A stretch of 64,000 bases of DNA from Desulfofustis glycolicus DSM 9705 (GCF_900130015.1 NZ_FQXS01000012.1:1-64000), one strand, 5' to 3'; shown: positions 53,081 through 62,773, numbered from the stretch's first letter. Translations and numbers: made by a program. Notes: generated from the sequence alone by a model not told the origin.

Positions 53081-55357
53081 TCAGGGGTTATAGGTAAAGT
53101 GCAAAGCATCGCTGCGAATACCGATTTTTACCAGGCCGCCGCGGGCCAGTTCGCCGAACAGGATTTTTTCAGCCAACACATCGCCAATTTCACGCATGAT
53201 CAGACGGCGCAGCGGGCGGGCGCCGTAATCCGGGTCGTATCCCTTGGTCGCGAGCCATTCCCGGGCCACGGAGGTTAGTTCGATCTTGACCCGTTTCTCG
53301 GAGAGCTGCGCCTCGAGTTCACCGATCAGCTTGCCCACCACCTGTTGCATCGCGTCGTTGTTCAGGGCACTGAACGTGACGATGCCGTCGAGGCGATTGC
53401 GAAACTCCGGTGAAAACAGTTTTTCCACCGCCTTGTTGCTGCCCTTTTTGGTTTTGTCTCCGACAAAACCAATCGCATTTGCTGCCAGCTCCCGGGCACC
53501 GGCGTTGGTGGTCATGATGATGATCACGTTGCGGAAATCGGCCTTGCGCCCCGAATTGTCGGTCAGTGTCGAATGGTCCATGACCTGCAGCAGAATGGAG
53601 AAGATGTCCATGTGCGCTTTTTCAATCTCGTCGAGCAGCAGTACCGAGTATGGGTGTTTGCGAATGGCTTCGGTGAGCAGCCCGCCCTGGTCGAAGCCGA
53701 CATAGCCCGGAGGGGCGCCGATCAGCCGGGCAACCGCGTGTTTCTCCATATATTCCGACATGTCAAAACGCTCGAAATGCACCGCCAGCACTCTGGCCAG
53801 CTGACGGGCCACTTCGGTCTTGCCGACGCCGGTCGGGCCGGCGAACAGAAAACTGCCGGTCGGCGAATCGGGATTGCCGAGACCGGCCCGGGAGCGTTTG
53901 ACCGCCTGGACAATCGCGTCGATGGCCGGGTCTTGGCCGAAAATGACCGATTTTAGAGTCGTGTCAAGCACCCGGAGCGATTCCATGTCGGCAGCTTTCC
54001 TGGTTCGTGCCGGAATGCGGGCGATCCGGGAGACGACCCGTTCGACATCGGGTACCTTGACGATGGTGTTCTGGCGGTCTTCAAGCCGGAACAGGGAACC
54101 GACTTCATCCATCACATCGATGGCCTTGTCGGGCAGGAAACGCTCGTTGAGATACCGATCGGAGAGTTCCGCCATGGCCCGGACGGCCGCCTTTGAGTAG
54201 CGGATATGATGGTGCTCTTCATAACGGGATTGAAGGCCGCGCAGAATTTTCACCGAGTCGTCGACTGACGGTTCTTCGATATCGATTTTCTGGAAACGGC
54301 GGGATAGAGCCCGATCCTTTTCGATCTGATTCTTGTACTCCTCGTAGGTGGTCGAGCCGATGCAGCGCAGAATGCCCGATTGCAGTGCCGGTTTCAGCAG
54401 GTTCGAGGCATCCATCGAGCCGCCGCTGGTGGCGCCGGCACCGACGATGGTGTGCATCTCGTCGATGAACAGGATAGCGTTCTCCTTCTTCTCGATGGCC
54501 GCCACCACACCTTTGAGCCGTTTTTCGAAATCACCGCGGTATTTGGTGCCGGCTACCAGGGTTCCCATGTCCAGCTGGTAGATCTCGACATCCTGCAGCA
54601 ACTGGGGCACCAGTGAATTGTCCCCACGGGACCGGGCCACCTTGTCCTCGTGGATCCGTAGCGCCAACCCTTCCGCCATCGCGGTCTTGCCAACGCCGGG
54701 TTCACCGACCAGCAGCGGGTTGTTTTTTTTGCGCCGGCAGAGGACTTGCATCATCCGGTTTATTTCTTCGTAGCGGCCGATCAACGGATCGATTTTCCCT
54801 TCTTCGGCAAGCCGGGCGTAATTGATCGTGAAGTCGGCCAGGGCCCGGTCTTCCTTGTCGTTTTTGCCGGTCTGCGGCTGTTGCCGGGGATCCGGTGGCG
54901 GGTGAGGCAGTGGTTCCTGCTGCAGCCCCTCCGGAAGTTCATGGGTGATCAGGTTGACCACGGCCATCCGGCCGACTCCGACCGAGCTGAGAAAGTAGAC
55001 GGCATGGGATTCGGTTTCGGAGAAGATCGCCACCAGGACATCACCGGAGTCGACTTCTTTTTTGCCGCAGCTCTGGACGTGGGCCACGGCCCGCTGGAGT
55101 ACGCGGTTAAAGGCGATGGTCTGGGTCGGATCACCGCCGGTGGCGGCGGTGATGGTCGGAATCTCTGTGGACAGAAACGACTCGAGCCGTTGTTTCAGTG
55201 TTTCCACGGAACCGCCGCACTCCCGGATGATATAGGTGGTCAGTTCATCGTAAAGAAGTCCGTAGAGCATGTGTTCGACGGTGACGAACTCATGGTTGTG
55301 CAGCTTGGCTTCCTTGATGGCCCTGATCAATGATGCTTCTAACGTTTTACTTAACAT
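53081..55357 (-). CDS. clpA: ATP-dependent Clp protease ATP-binding subunit ClpA
   Basis: The 758-residue length and two AAA+ modules match ClpA: an N-domain ([35 protein letters not shown] as separate helices), D1 with [18 protein letters not shown] and [20 protein letters not shown], and D2 with [39 protein letters not shown] and [10 protein letters not shown]. An IGF-type ClpP-binding loop occurs as AIGFVGD in D2. It unfolds substrates for ClpP. clpS is 33 bases upstream, so the adaptor and unfoldase are one operon. clpP is not in the window. Confidence 0.96.
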   Translation of the reverse strand: MLSKTLEASLIRAIKEAKLHNHEFVTVEHMLYGLLYDELTTYIIRECGGSVETLKQRLESFLSTEIPTITAATGGDPTQTIAFNRVLQRAVAHVQSCGKKEVDSGDVLVAIFSETESHAVYFLSSVGVGRMAVVNLITHELPEGLQQEPLPHPPPDPRQQPQTGKNDKEDRALADFTINYARLAEEGKIDPLIGRYEEINRMMQVLCRRKKNNPLLVGEPGVGKTAMAEGLALRIHEDKVARSRGDNSLVPQLLQDVEIYQLDMGTLVAGTKYRGDFEKRLKGVVAAIEKKENAILFIDEMHTIVGAGATSGGSMDASNLLKPALQSGILRCIGSTTYEEYKNQIEKDRALSRRFQKIDIEEPSVDDSVKILRGLQSRYEEHHHIRYSKAAVRAMAELSDRYLNERFLPDKAIDVMDEVGSLFRLEDRQNTIVKVPDVERVVSRIARIPARTRKAADMESLRVLDTTLKSVIFGQDPAIDAIVQAVKRSRAGLGNPDSPTGSFLFAGPTGVGKTEVARQLARVLAVHFERFDMSEYMEKHAVARLIGAPPGYVGFDQGGLLTEAIRKHPYSVLLLDEIEKAHMDIFSILLQVMDHSTLTDNSGRKADFRNVIIIMTTNAGARELAANAIGFVGDKTKKGSNKAVEKLFSPEFRNRLDGIVTFSALNNDAMQQVVGKLIGELEAQLSEKRVKIELTSVAREWLATKGYDPDYGARPLRRLIMREIGDVLAEKILFGELARGGLVKIGIRSDALHFTYNP

Positions 55358-55390
55358 AAGGTGCTACTCGCTGGTCGTGGAGGTGTACGG

Positions 55391-55705
55391 CTAATCTTTT
55401 TCCATGCTGCAACGCAGTGGAAATTCGTTTTTCTTGGCCAGTTCATGGACGATGGCAATCTTGGTCTCGCAGATCTCCCGGGTGTAGACGCCGGCCACGC
55501 CGACGCCTTCGGTGTGGACGTTGAGCATGATCCGGGTCGCTTCCTGCTTCGATTTCTGGAAGATGTTCTCCAGAATCGAAACCACGAATTCCATGGTCGT
55601 GTAATCGTCATTGTGCAGGAGCACTTTGTAAAACGGCGGCTCCTTGGTTTCAACGTTGTCTTCGGTCAGTGTCGACCCGTGCAGTTCCCCTTTCCTGTCT
55701 CCCAT
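55391..55705 (-). CDS. clpS: ATP-dependent Clp protease adaptor ClpS
   Basis: The 104-residue adaptor has the N-degron binding core PPFYKVLLHNDDYTTMEFVV (Asn-Asp-Asp pocket), HTEGVGVAGVYTREICETK and ends RCSMEKD. It delivers N-end rule substrates to ClpA, encoded next. The frame extends upstream to 55798 but that part runs into repeat family C; MGDRKGELH at 55705 is the likely start, although its ribosome-binding site is weak. Confidence 0.93.
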   Translation of the reverse strand: MGDRKGELHGSTLTEDNVETKEPPFYKVLLHNDDYTTMEFVVSILENIFQKSKQEATRIMLNVHTEGVGVAGVYTREICETKIAIVHELAKKNEFPLRCSMEKD

Positions 55706-55755
55706 CTCGTTTTTCGTCTCGTCTCGATTCTTCCGGTTACGACTCTGTAATGGGA

Positions 55756-55890
55756 ACCTTGAAAAAATGTCATTTCGCCCAATCTCATCGTTGCGCAATC
55801 AAATTTTATCCTCGGAATATCTTTTATATGCCTGCGGTAAAATTATCTTGCGCGCCTCGATCTTGAACGAAATTCCGAATTTTTCAAGCT
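55756..55890. repeat. Palindromic repeat family C, copy 2, upstream of clpS
   Basis: 135 bp, nearly the same as copy 1 at 2401-2535 (shared ATGCCTGCGGTAAAAT and CGCGCCTCGATCTTGAACG). The ends are AACCTTGAAAAA and TTTTTCAAGCT. It fills the space between the clpS start and the end of holA, so any clpS promoter must lie in it or read through it. Confidence 0.85.
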
Positions 55891-55940
55891 CCTTTAATGT
55901 CTGAACTAACAATAATCCCGATCAAACGCTTTTCAACAGA

Positions 55941-57314
55941 TCATCTCGTCGGCGGACGCGGCGTGGCCGCTGCCGTTATTGTGACGAGCATCTCCTCAAG
56001 GATGATATGCGCCGGCAGCGGCGTCCCCTTGAGTCTGAACTCCGCTTCCAGCAGACGGGTCAGCCCGTGCTTCAGGGTCGGTAGCGACCAGTCTGCGGCC
56101 TTGCTGAAGCTCATGAACAGAGCGTATGGGTGCCCGGTGAGCAGTTCCGGCCACCGGCCACCATCCTTGAGGGCCGGCAGGTAGCTGCTTTGAAACTGGG
56201 AGCTGCTCATCGAGCGGCTCCAGGCCGGTTGCGGCAGGAGTTGCAGGGATTTGAAAATGAGCAGGCGGCGCAAAAAGTTACGCAGGGTGGCAATGATGGC
56301 CAGCGCGTGAATGCCGTCACGCAGCAGCTGGTGCAGGATAATCAACGCCTGTGACGTGTTGCGGGCGGCCACCGCCTCGCTTAATTCGAATACCGCTTCT
56401 TCCCTGGTACGGCCGATCAGCAGGTCCAGATCGGCGCCGGTGATCTGGGTGCGTTCGTCGGCATAGAGCGCCAGCTTCTCCACCTCCCTGACTACCGCAA
56501 CGGGATGACAGCCGATGCGCTCGAAGAGTTGTTCGAGAACCTGCGGTTCGATAGTCTTGCCCAATTCTTTCAGCGTGGCCGCGGCCAACTCTCTGACGAT
56601 GCCTTTCTGCTGATCCTGAGCCGCCCGCGAAGCACCTTCGGCGATGCTGCAGTCGACCACCTGACCATGTTTCTTGATGGCGTTATAAAGCCGCTTGCGT
56701 TTGTCTACGGTTTCCGCGAGCAGCAGCAGGATATTGCGACCGGGCAGACCGTTTTCGATGGCCGTGATCAGCCGCTCGGTGGCATCACCGCCTCCGGCCG
56801 GGGCCGGCGGACGGTGTCGGGCGAGAATTTCATCAGCCCAGGCCGGATTGTCGGCCGGTCGCGAAAAGCCGAAAGCGGTCTGCCATTGCTGCTCGGACAG
56901 CGCCGTGAAGATGCCCGGCTGTTCGTCGGTCAACGCGGCCAGGGCGAGCAGTTGCGCCAGATAACGGGCACTGCTCTCCGTCTTGTTGTCCTGGTGGGCT
57001 TTATGGGCCTTATCCCAGAGCTCCGGGCCGACGGCCCGGGAAAGAAAGAGCCGGCTGTCGCTGACCCGGTAGACTTGCCAGCCCGGCAGTAAACTCAGAC
57101 TCTGCAGACGGGAGAGGATCCGGGCCGGGTCTTCCGCCGCGCCGTCGATGGCGTGGCTGGTACCGCCGCCGTGCTCGAGGAAGGCCTGCTCGATGGAGGC
57201 GGCCGCTTGCCGGCAGAGGTATCGTTCGCCGCAGCAGAGATAGATCTGTTTCGGGGCACCGCGAGTGATCTCGTCGAGGATGGTGCCGAGGTCACTTCGT
57301 TTATGCACTGCCAT
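55941..57314 (-). CDS. holA: DNA polymerase III delta subunit
   Basis: The 457-residue protein has the HolA features: an N-terminal P-loop-like region without a true Walker A (KQIYLCCGERYLCRQAA), a middle RNILLLLAETVDKRKRLYNAIKKHG, and the collar-domain block AVVREVEKLALYADERTQITGADLDLLIG. It opens the sliding clamp within the clamp loader. Most members are about 340 residues, so this one has about 100 extra, mainly at 90-190 and at the C-terminus. ATG 57314 follows AAAGGTG; the frame runs on to 57596 without a fitting start. Confidence 0.87.
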   Translation of the reverse strand: MAVHKRSDLGTILDEITRGAPKQIYLCCGERYLCRQAAASIEQAFLEHGGGTSHAIDGAAEDPARILSRLQSLSLLPGWQVYRVSDSRLFLSRAVGPELWDKAHKAHQDNKTESSARYLAQLLALAALTDEQPGIFTALSEQQWQTAFGFSRPADNPAWADEILARHRPPAPAGGGDATERLITAIENGLPGRNILLLLAETVDKRKRLYNAIKKHGQVVDCSIAEGASRAAQDQQKGIVRELAAATLKELGKTIEPQVLEQLFERIGCHPVAVVREVEKLALYADERTQITGADLDLLIGRTREEAVFELSEAVAARNTSQALIILHQLLRDGIHALAIIATLRNFLRRLLIFKSLQLLPQPAWSRSMSSSQFQSSYLPALKDGGRWPELLTGHPYALFMSFSKAADWSLPTLKHGLTRLLEAEFRLKGTPLPAHIILEEMLVTITAAATPRPPTR

Positions 57315-57499
57315 CAATTCACCTTTCGGGTGCGGGTGGACGCCATATCGTGCCGAACAGCCCGGTGGCTCGGAGGCGGGAACCTGCGGCCGGTCAGTGA
57401 TGCACCGGTCTGTCCGGCGCGTATTCCGGCCGCACCGTGCACGACTGCACGTATGGTAGCCGTGTCCTGACGATAATTCAACAGCGAAGAACGGACCTG

Positions 57500-57524
57500 C
57501 AGCCGGAGCGTGCAACTCCGGCTG
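57500..57524 (-). terminator. Hairpin after korB, possible terminator
   Basis: CAGCCGGAG at 57500-57508 and CTCCGGCTG at 57516-57524 form a perfect 9-bp stem, 7 bases beyond the korB stop. No T-run follows on the minus strand, so termination is not certain. Confidence 0.4.
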
Positions 57525-57531
57525 TACGGGG

Positions 57532-58584
57532 TCAGCGGAGGCTATCGTTGAAGGCTTGCAGGATATCGTTGCCGGGGCAGAGCTCTTTCTCTCCAAGCCG
57601 GTTGAGCGGTGTTGTGATCGTGTTGTTGATATCGTGAAAGTCGCTGCTGTCGGGATTGAGGAACAGAATACCGGTTAGTACCTGGGATGCGCTCCTGGCC
57701 TGCTCGAGCGCATTGATCGCCTCTTGCCTGTTGGTAATGATTTCCTTGTCTTCCCGCTTGTAGAGGCTGATCATCGAGCCGTCGTGCAGGGTCACCGGGA
57801 TACTCGAACCGTGCGGGTAGTCGGTGGTGATTTCCTGGCGGAGCGGGATGAAGTCGAAGGTGTTGGTGATTTCCATGTGCTCCCGGACCCAGGAATAGCT
57901 CTTCGTCGATGTCGGCGCATTGTTGAAGGTGACGCAGGGGGAGACGACGTCGACGAACGCCAGCCCTTTATGGGCGATCGCTGCCTTGAGCATCGGTACC
58001 AGTTGTTTCTTGTCCCCGGAGAAGCCACGGGCAACAAAGCCGGCTCCGAGACCGAGGGCCAGCTCGCAGAGATCGATGGATTCCAGTGCCACCGGGGCGC
58101 CTTTCCGGCTTTTCGAGCCCTTGTCGGCAGTCGCCGAATCCTGCCCTTTGGTCAGGCCGTAGCAGCCGTTGTTCATGACGATGTAGACCATGTCCAGGTT
58201 GCGGCGGACGACGTGGGTAAATTGGCCCATGCCGATGGAAGCGGTATCACCGTCCCCGGAGACACCCAGGTAGATCAACTCACGGTTTGCCATGTTGGCT
58301 CCGGTGGCCACCGACGGCATCCGGCCGTGTACCGAGTTGAATCCGTGTGAGCGGTTCAGGAAATAGGCCGGTGTTTTCGATGAACAGCCGATGCCGGACA
58401 GTTTGACGATTCGGTGGGGCTCGATCGACATTTCGAAAAATGCGGTAATGATGCTGTTGACGATGGAGTCGTGGCCGCAGCCGGCGCACAGGGTCGAGAT
58501 CGACCCTTCGTAGGCCGTGCGCGTGTAGCCGAGCTGATTCTTGTGGGCCTCGGGGTGACGGAAGGTTGGACGTGTGTAGCTCAT
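57532..58584 (-). CDS. korB: 2-oxoacid:ferredoxin oxidoreductase beta subunit
   Basis: The 350-residue subunit binds thiamine diphosphate through GDGDTASIGMGQFTHVVRR with the closing NNGCYGLTKGQ, and has the CAGCGH block near the N-terminus and SGIGCSS with further Cys for an iron-sulfur centre. In KorAB-type enzymes it completes CoA-dependent oxidation of 2-oxoglutarate (or pyruvate) with ferredoxin. The frame extends to 58740, but MSYTRPTFRHPEA at 58584 overlaps the korA stop by four bases (ATGA), a clear coupled start. Confidence 0.93.
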   Translation of the reverse strand: MSYTRPTFRHPEAHKNQLGYTRTAYEGSISTLCAGCGHDSIVNSIITAFFEMSIEPHRIVKLSGIGCSSKTPAYFLNRSHGFNSVHGRMPSVATGANMANRELIYLGVSGDGDTASIGMGQFTHVVRRNLDMVYIVMNNGCYGLTKGQDSATADKGSKSRKGAPVALESIDLCELALGLGAGFVARGFSGDKKQLVPMLKAAIAHKGLAFVDVVSPCVTFNNAPTSTKSYSWVREHMEITNTFDFIPLRQEITTDYPHGSSIPVTLHDGSMISLYKREDKEIITNRQEAINALEQARSASQVLTGILFLNPDSSDFHDINNTITTPLNRLGEKELCPGNDILQAFNDSLR

Positions 58585-60443
58585 GACAGTCCCTCCGGGG
58601 CTGCCGCCCGATTGCTGGCAGGGATGGCCTGTCTGGTGCCAAGCAGGGCGGAGTGGATCTGGTTGGTGATCATCCGGGCGGTAATCGGCAGACCGTTGAA
58701 ATTGATTACCGGCTTCAGTTTGCCCGGTGCTAACTGGCATTCGCCGGCGAGCAGGATGCGCATCTGGGCGTCGCGGTTCTGTTCGATGATGAAGACCGTA
58801 TCGTGGCGGTCGATGAACTCAAAGACCTCCTTTTGGAAGGGAAAGGCCTTGATGCGCATGCTGTTCAGGATGATGTCGCTTTCCTTCAGGCGATCAAGGG
58901 CTTCGAGGGCGGCCGCTGTCGTCGAGCCGTAATAGATCACGGCGCAGTCCCCCCGGTCGTTGCGAATGGTGCATTCCGGCAGCGGCACCAGGCAGCGGGC
59001 CGTTTCCCACTTGTTGAGCAACCGTTTCATGCCCCGCTCATAAGCGGCGCTCTCCTCGGTGTAGGCGGCGTATTCGGTGTGCGAGGTGCCGCGGGTGACA
59101 TAGGCACCTTTTTCAGGGTGAGTGCCGGGCAGTGTGCGGTAGCAGATGCCGTCACGGTCGATGTCGAGATAACGCCCCCATTTCTTTTCCAGCCGATCGA
59201 GCTCGTCGGCGCCAAGCACCTTGCCGCGGTCATAGCGCCGCTCGTCCGGCCAGCTGAGCGGTGCGCTGAGATGATCGTTCATGCCGAGATCCAGGTCGCT
59301 CATGACGATGACCGGGGTCTGCAACCGATCGGCCAGATCGAAGGCATCGGCGGTCATCGTAAAACATTCGTTAGGGTCGGCGGGCACCAGCAATACGTTG
59401 CGGGTATCGCCGTGGGAGGCGTAAGCACACGCCAGCAGGTCAGACTGCTGCGTCCGGGTGGGCATACCGGTGCTCGGGCCACTGCGCTGGACATCGATCA
59501 GCACCACCGGGATTTCGGCAAAGTAGGCCAGGCCGAGAAATTCCGCCATCAGCGAGATGCCGGGGCCCGACGTGGCGGTAAAAGAACGGGCGCCGTTCCA
59601 GCCGCCGCCGATGGCGATACCGATCGCCGCCAGCTCGTCTTCCGCCTGGACCACCGCATAGCGCCGCTGACCGGTATCGGGATCGATTCGGTAGCGGCCG
59701 GCGAACCGCTCAAAGGCTTCGATCACCGACGTCGACGGGGTGATCGGGTACCAGCCGGCAACCGTCGCCCCGGCGTAAAGCGCGCCGAGTGCCGTGGCGC
59801 TGTTGCCGTCGAGCAGGACTCGGTCTCCGACCACAGCCGAGGGCCGGATGGACAGTGCGCAGCTATTGCGGTGATGCTCACGGGCATACTGGAACCCGAT
59901 CTCGATGGCGGTAACGTTTGGTTCAGCCAGTTTCGGTTTTTTCGCGAATTGTCGCTGCACCGCCTCGACGACCGGTTCGAGGCCGATATCGAGCAGGTGG
60001 GCGAGCGCGCCGATATAGATGATGTTCTTCATCAACTGACGGACCCGGTTGTCGCTGAAGGCTTCGTTGCACAGCCGGGTCAGTGGGATGTCGATGATCG
60101 TCAGGTCGTCGCGTCGGAAACTGTCGGGTAGCGGTCTGGTTGAATCGTAGAGGAAATAGCCGCCCGGCTCGACCATCCGGTAATCTTCCTCCATGGTCTG
60201 GCCGTTGACCGCTACGACAAAATCGGCGCCGCCCCGGCGCCCGAGATAGCCCCGTTGATTGACGCGCACCTCGTACCAGGTGGGCAATCCCTGGATGTTC
60301 GAAGGAAAGACGTTTTTCGGGCTGACCGGCACGCCGAGCCGATAGACGACCTTGGCAAAGAGATTGTTGGCGCTGGCCGATCCGGAGCCGTTGACGTTGG
60401 CGAAGCGGATGACGAAATCGTTGATACGGGAGATTTTCTTCAT
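58581..60443 (-). CDS. korA: 2-oxoacid:acceptor oxidoreductase, fused gamma-alpha subunit
   Basis: The 620-residue protein joins a gamma domain (about 1-200; INDFVIRFANVNGSGSASANNL, GADFVVAVNG) to an alpha domain with GWYPITPSTSVIEAFERFA, QAEDELAAIGIAIGGGWNGARSFTATSGPGISLM and the C-terminal domain with YYGSTTAAALEALDRLKE. This KorC-KorA fusion is common for 2-oxoglutarate:ferredoxin oxidoreductases. MKKISRINDF at 60443 overlaps the flavoprotein gene stop (ATGA). Substrate specificity (2-oxoglutarate against other 2-oxoacids) is inferred. Confidence 0.92.
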   Translation of the reverse strand: MKKISRINDFVIRFANVNGSGSASANNLFAKVVYRLGVPVSPKNVFPSNIQGLPTWYEVRVNQRGYLGRRGGADFVVAVNGQTMEEDYRMVEPGGYFLYDSTRPLPDSFRRDDLTIIDIPLTRLCNEAFSDNRVRQLMKNIIYIGALAHLLDIGLEPVVEAVQRQFAKKPKLAEPNVTAIEIGFQYAREHHRNSCALSIRPSAVVGDRVLLDGNSATALGALYAGATVAGWYPITPSTSVIEAFERFAGRYRIDPDTGQRRYAVVQAEDELAAIGIAIGGGWNGARSFTATSGPGISLMAEFLGLAYFAEIPVVLIDVQRSGPSTGMPTRTQQSDLLACAYASHGDTRNVLLVPADPNECFTMTADAFDLADRLQTPVIVMSDLDLGMNDHLSAPLSWPDERRYDRGKVLGADELDRLEKKWGRYLDIDRDGICYRTLPGTHPEKGAYVTRGTSHTEYAAYTEESAAYERGMKRLLNKWETARCLVPLPECTIRNDRGDCAVIYYGSTTAAALEALDRLKESDIILNSMRIKAFPFQKEVFEFIDRHDTVFIIEQNRDAQMRILLAGECQLAPGKLKPVINFNGLPITARMITNQIHSALLGTRQAIPASNRAAAPEGLS

Positions 60444-62221
60444 GAGTCTCCGGCGAGTGCGGATTGATAGACGAATTTGACCATTGTCCAGGCCGCGGTC
60501 GGGCAGCGTTCGGCGCACATCCCGCAGTGCAGGCAGACATCCTCGTCCTTGACCATGACCCTGCCGGTCGGCAGGGTTTCCGAAACGTAGAGATCTTGGG
60601 TTTTGTTGCGGGCCGGCACCAGGAGCCGCTCTCGCAGCTCGTCCTCTTCGCCGTTGTCGGTGAAATTGATGCAGGTCGTCGGGCAGATGTCCACGCAGGC
60701 ATCGCATTCGATACAGAGGGAATAGTCAAAAACGGTCTGCACGTCGCAATTGAGGCAGCGTTTCGCCTCTGTCTTGCCGACAGTCGAAGGAAAGCCGAGT
60801 TCCACCTCGATGAGCCGGTCGTGCAGCGACTTGGCCTTGTCGACGGTGGGCACCACCTGACGACCGTCTTCGATGACCTGGCTGTCATAGATCCAGTCAT
60901 GGAAACCGAGCTTCTGATCGGCCAGAGAGACAGCCGGCGCCGGTCGCCGATGCAGGTCTTCGCCACGGCAGAACAGGTCGATGGAGATCGCCGCCTGGTG
61001 ACCGTGCTCGACGGCGATGATAATATTGCCCGGCCCGAACGCCGCATCGCCGCCGAAAAAAACCGAAGGAACGCTCGATTGCAGTGTGTTCGGGTCGAGC
61101 ACCGGCAGTCCTTTGTCGTTGAACTCAATGGCGCTGTCCGGGGCGATGAACGGGAAGGCGTTTTGCTGGCCGATGGCCAGCAGAACCTCGTCGCAGGGCA
61201 AAAACACCGGTTCTTCCCCGGTGGAGACGAGCCGACGCCGTCCGTTTTTGTCGTATTGGGGTTCGACCCGGTCAAAACGCATGCCGACCAGGATGCCGTC
61301 GTCGACCACGAATTCGAGCGGGACATGATTGTCGATGATCGGTATATCCTCGGCCATGGCGTCCTCGATCTCCCACTCGGAAGCTTTCATTTCCGATTGC
61401 GGGCTGCGCACCACCACCGTGACGTCCTCTCCACCGAGTCGTCGGGCGGTGCGGCAGCAGTCCATGGCGGTATTGCCGCCGCCGAGTACCAGCACCCGCC
61501 GGGAAATGGATTCGACATGACGAAAGACGACACCGGCCAGCCAGTCGATACCGATGTGCACGAACTTATCAGCCTCGCTGCGGCCGGGTAGGTCGGGCAG
61601 ATCCCGGCCGCGAGGGGCGCCGGTACCGACGAAGATAGCGTCGTAGCCCTGCTCGATGAGATCCTGCAGGTCGGCGACGTAGGTGTTGAAACGGGTGGTG
61701 ATGCCGCCCCGGTCGAGGATATAGCCCATTTCCGTGTCGATCACTTCTTCGGGCAGGCGAAACGAGGGGATCTGGCTGCGGATGAAGCCGCCGGCCTTGG
61801 ACTGATCGTCGTAGAGATCGAGTTCATAGCCGAGCAGGGCGAGATCGCGGGCCACCGTCAATGAGGCCGGGCCGGCACCGACCAGGGCCACGCGTTTACC
61901 GTTTTTTCCCCGGGGGACCGGCGGGAGCAGCGGCAGGACGTCATCGCGATGATCGGCCGCCACCCGTTTCAGACGACAGATGGCCACCGGGTCCTCCTCG
62001 ACGCGTCCGCGCCGGCAGGCCGGCTCACAGGGACGGTCGCAGACCCGGCCGAGAATACCGGGGAAGACATTGGAGTGCCAGTTGAGCAGGTAGGCGTCGG
62101 TATACTGCTCGTGGAGGATCAGGCGAATATATTCGGGTACCGCCGTATGTGCGGGACAGGCGAATTGGCAGTCGATTACTTTGTGGAAATACTCGGGGTT
62201 CTTGATATTCGTCGGCTTCAC
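60440..62221 (-). CDS. GltD-like FAD/iron-sulfur NAD(P)H oxidoreductase subunit
   Basis: The protein has an N-terminal Cys-rich domain (CQFACPAHTAVPEYI, GRVCDRPCEPACRRGRVEE), an FAD fold (VALVGAGPASLTVARDLALLG), an NAD(P) fold (VLVLGGGNTAMDCCRTARRLGGEDVTV) and two C-terminal ferredoxin clusters (CIECDACVDICP, CLHCGMCAERCP). It is like the small subunit of glutamate synthase. Coupled by ATGA to korA, it probably links the 2-oxoacid oxidoreductase to NAD(P), as reported for the third subunit of the Thauera aromatica enzyme. GTG 62221 fits the usual N-terminus (VKPTNIKNPEYFHK). The frame runs to a TTG at 62314, which lies in repeat family C; neither has a good ribosome-binding site. Confidence 0.87.
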   Translation of the reverse strand: MKPTNIKNPEYFHKVIDCQFACPAHTAVPEYIRLILHEQYTDAYLLNWHSNVFPGILGRVCDRPCEPACRRGRVEEDPVAICRLKRVAADHRDDVLPLLPPVPRGKNGKRVALVGAGPASLTVARDLALLGYELDLYDDQSKAGGFIRSQIPSFRLPEEVIDTEMGYILDRGGITTRFNTYVADLQDLIEQGYDAIFVGTGAPRGRDLPDLPGRSEADKFVHIGIDWLAGVVFRHVESISRRVLVLGGGNTAMDCCRTARRLGGEDVTVVVRSPQSEMKASEWEIEDAMAEDIPIIDNHVPLEFVVDDGILVGMRFDRVEPQYDKNGRRRLVSTGEEPVFLPCDEVLLAIGQQNAFPFIAPDSAIEFNDKGLPVLDPNTLQSSVPSVFFGGDAAFGPGNIIIAVEHGHQAAISIDLFCRGEDLHRRPAPAVSLADQKLGFHDWIYDSQVIEDGRQVVPTVDKAKSLHDRLIEVELGFPSTVGKTEAKRCLNCDVQTVFDYSLCIECDACVDICPTTCINFTDNGEEDELRERLLVPARNKTQDLYVSETLPTGRVMVKDEDVCLHCGMCAERCPTAAWTMVKFVYQSALAGDS

Positions 62222-62298
62222 GGTGAGCTGCTCGCGGTTGGTGGCGATGATCGGCCTGGGGCGCCGGCCGGTCGGTTCAAAAACGGTATCGTCACGGT

Positions 62299-62447
62299 CA
62301 TGAGCCTTTTGCAAAACTTGGATTTTCGTTCAAAATCAAGGCATGCGAAAAATTTTACCGCAGGCATATACATGATATTCCGAGGATAAAATTTTGAGCA
62401 TAACGCAGAGTTTGGGCGAAAAGATTGTTTTGCAAATGGCTCTCATG
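62299..62447. repeat. Palindromic repeat family C, copy 3 (variant ends)
   Basis: The core (AAATTTTACCGCAGGCATAT to ATATTCCGAGGATAAAATTTT) is the reverse complement of copies 1 and 2. The ends differ: CATGAGCC-TTTTGCAAAAC on one side and GTTTTGCAAATGGCTCTCATG on the other, still inverted repeats of each other. Different arms on a kept core argue for paired evolution of both arms. It lies at the 5' end of the flavoprotein gene. Confidence 0.8.
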
Positions 62448-62532
62448 GATAACAATAGATAGTAGCAAGAAGCGGGATAAAAGCCAAGCGCGGTAAAACG
62501 GCTCGGCTATTACCGCTGCCGACGATACCCGT

Positions 62533-62547
62533 TGATAATCATTATCG
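62533..62547. promoter_or_regulatory. Candidate Fur box
   Basis: TGATAATCATTATCG agrees at 14 of 15 positions with the 7-1-7 Fur consensus TGATAATnATTATCA. It lies 227 bases before the PilT-type gene and about 310 bases before the flavoprotein start on the other strand. It may belong to either or to neither. Confidence 0.45.
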
Positions 62548-62773
62548 ACCGACCATAAGGTAACGATTGCTCCTGAGAAGGCAACAGTTTTCCGCATGAT
62601 ATGCGACAATCCGGAACAGGTGCGGCAGGCATGCGCGCCGCTACCGGTTGCCGGAGTACCGCAGGTCCGCTCCGGCAGGGGAGGATCGGGTGAAAATGAT
62701 TGTACTTTTTCTGCAATTTGTAGCAGTATACAACGATACCTGATGGTTGCGGATCTATTTCCAGGAGATTGTC

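Larger units (their letters stand above)
62222..62773. other. Intergenic region with repeat family C and a Fur-like box
   Basis: It holds the third family C palindrome (62299-62447) and the Fur-like site (62533-62547). From 62548 to 62773 no gene was seen. TTGTAC near 62699 and TATACA near 62725 resemble promoter hexamers but are 20 bases apart. CAGGAG at 62762-62767 is the ribosome-binding site of the next gene. Confidence 0.6.

Noticed and set aside
57315-57596. N-terminal extension of holA
   Set aside because: The extra 94 residues overlap the korB end, are Arg- and Cys-rich and have no ribosome-binding site.
60444-60707. N-terminal extension of korA
   Set aside because: It is a shadow of the flavoprotein's C-terminal ferredoxin region; the ATGA overlap start is far better.
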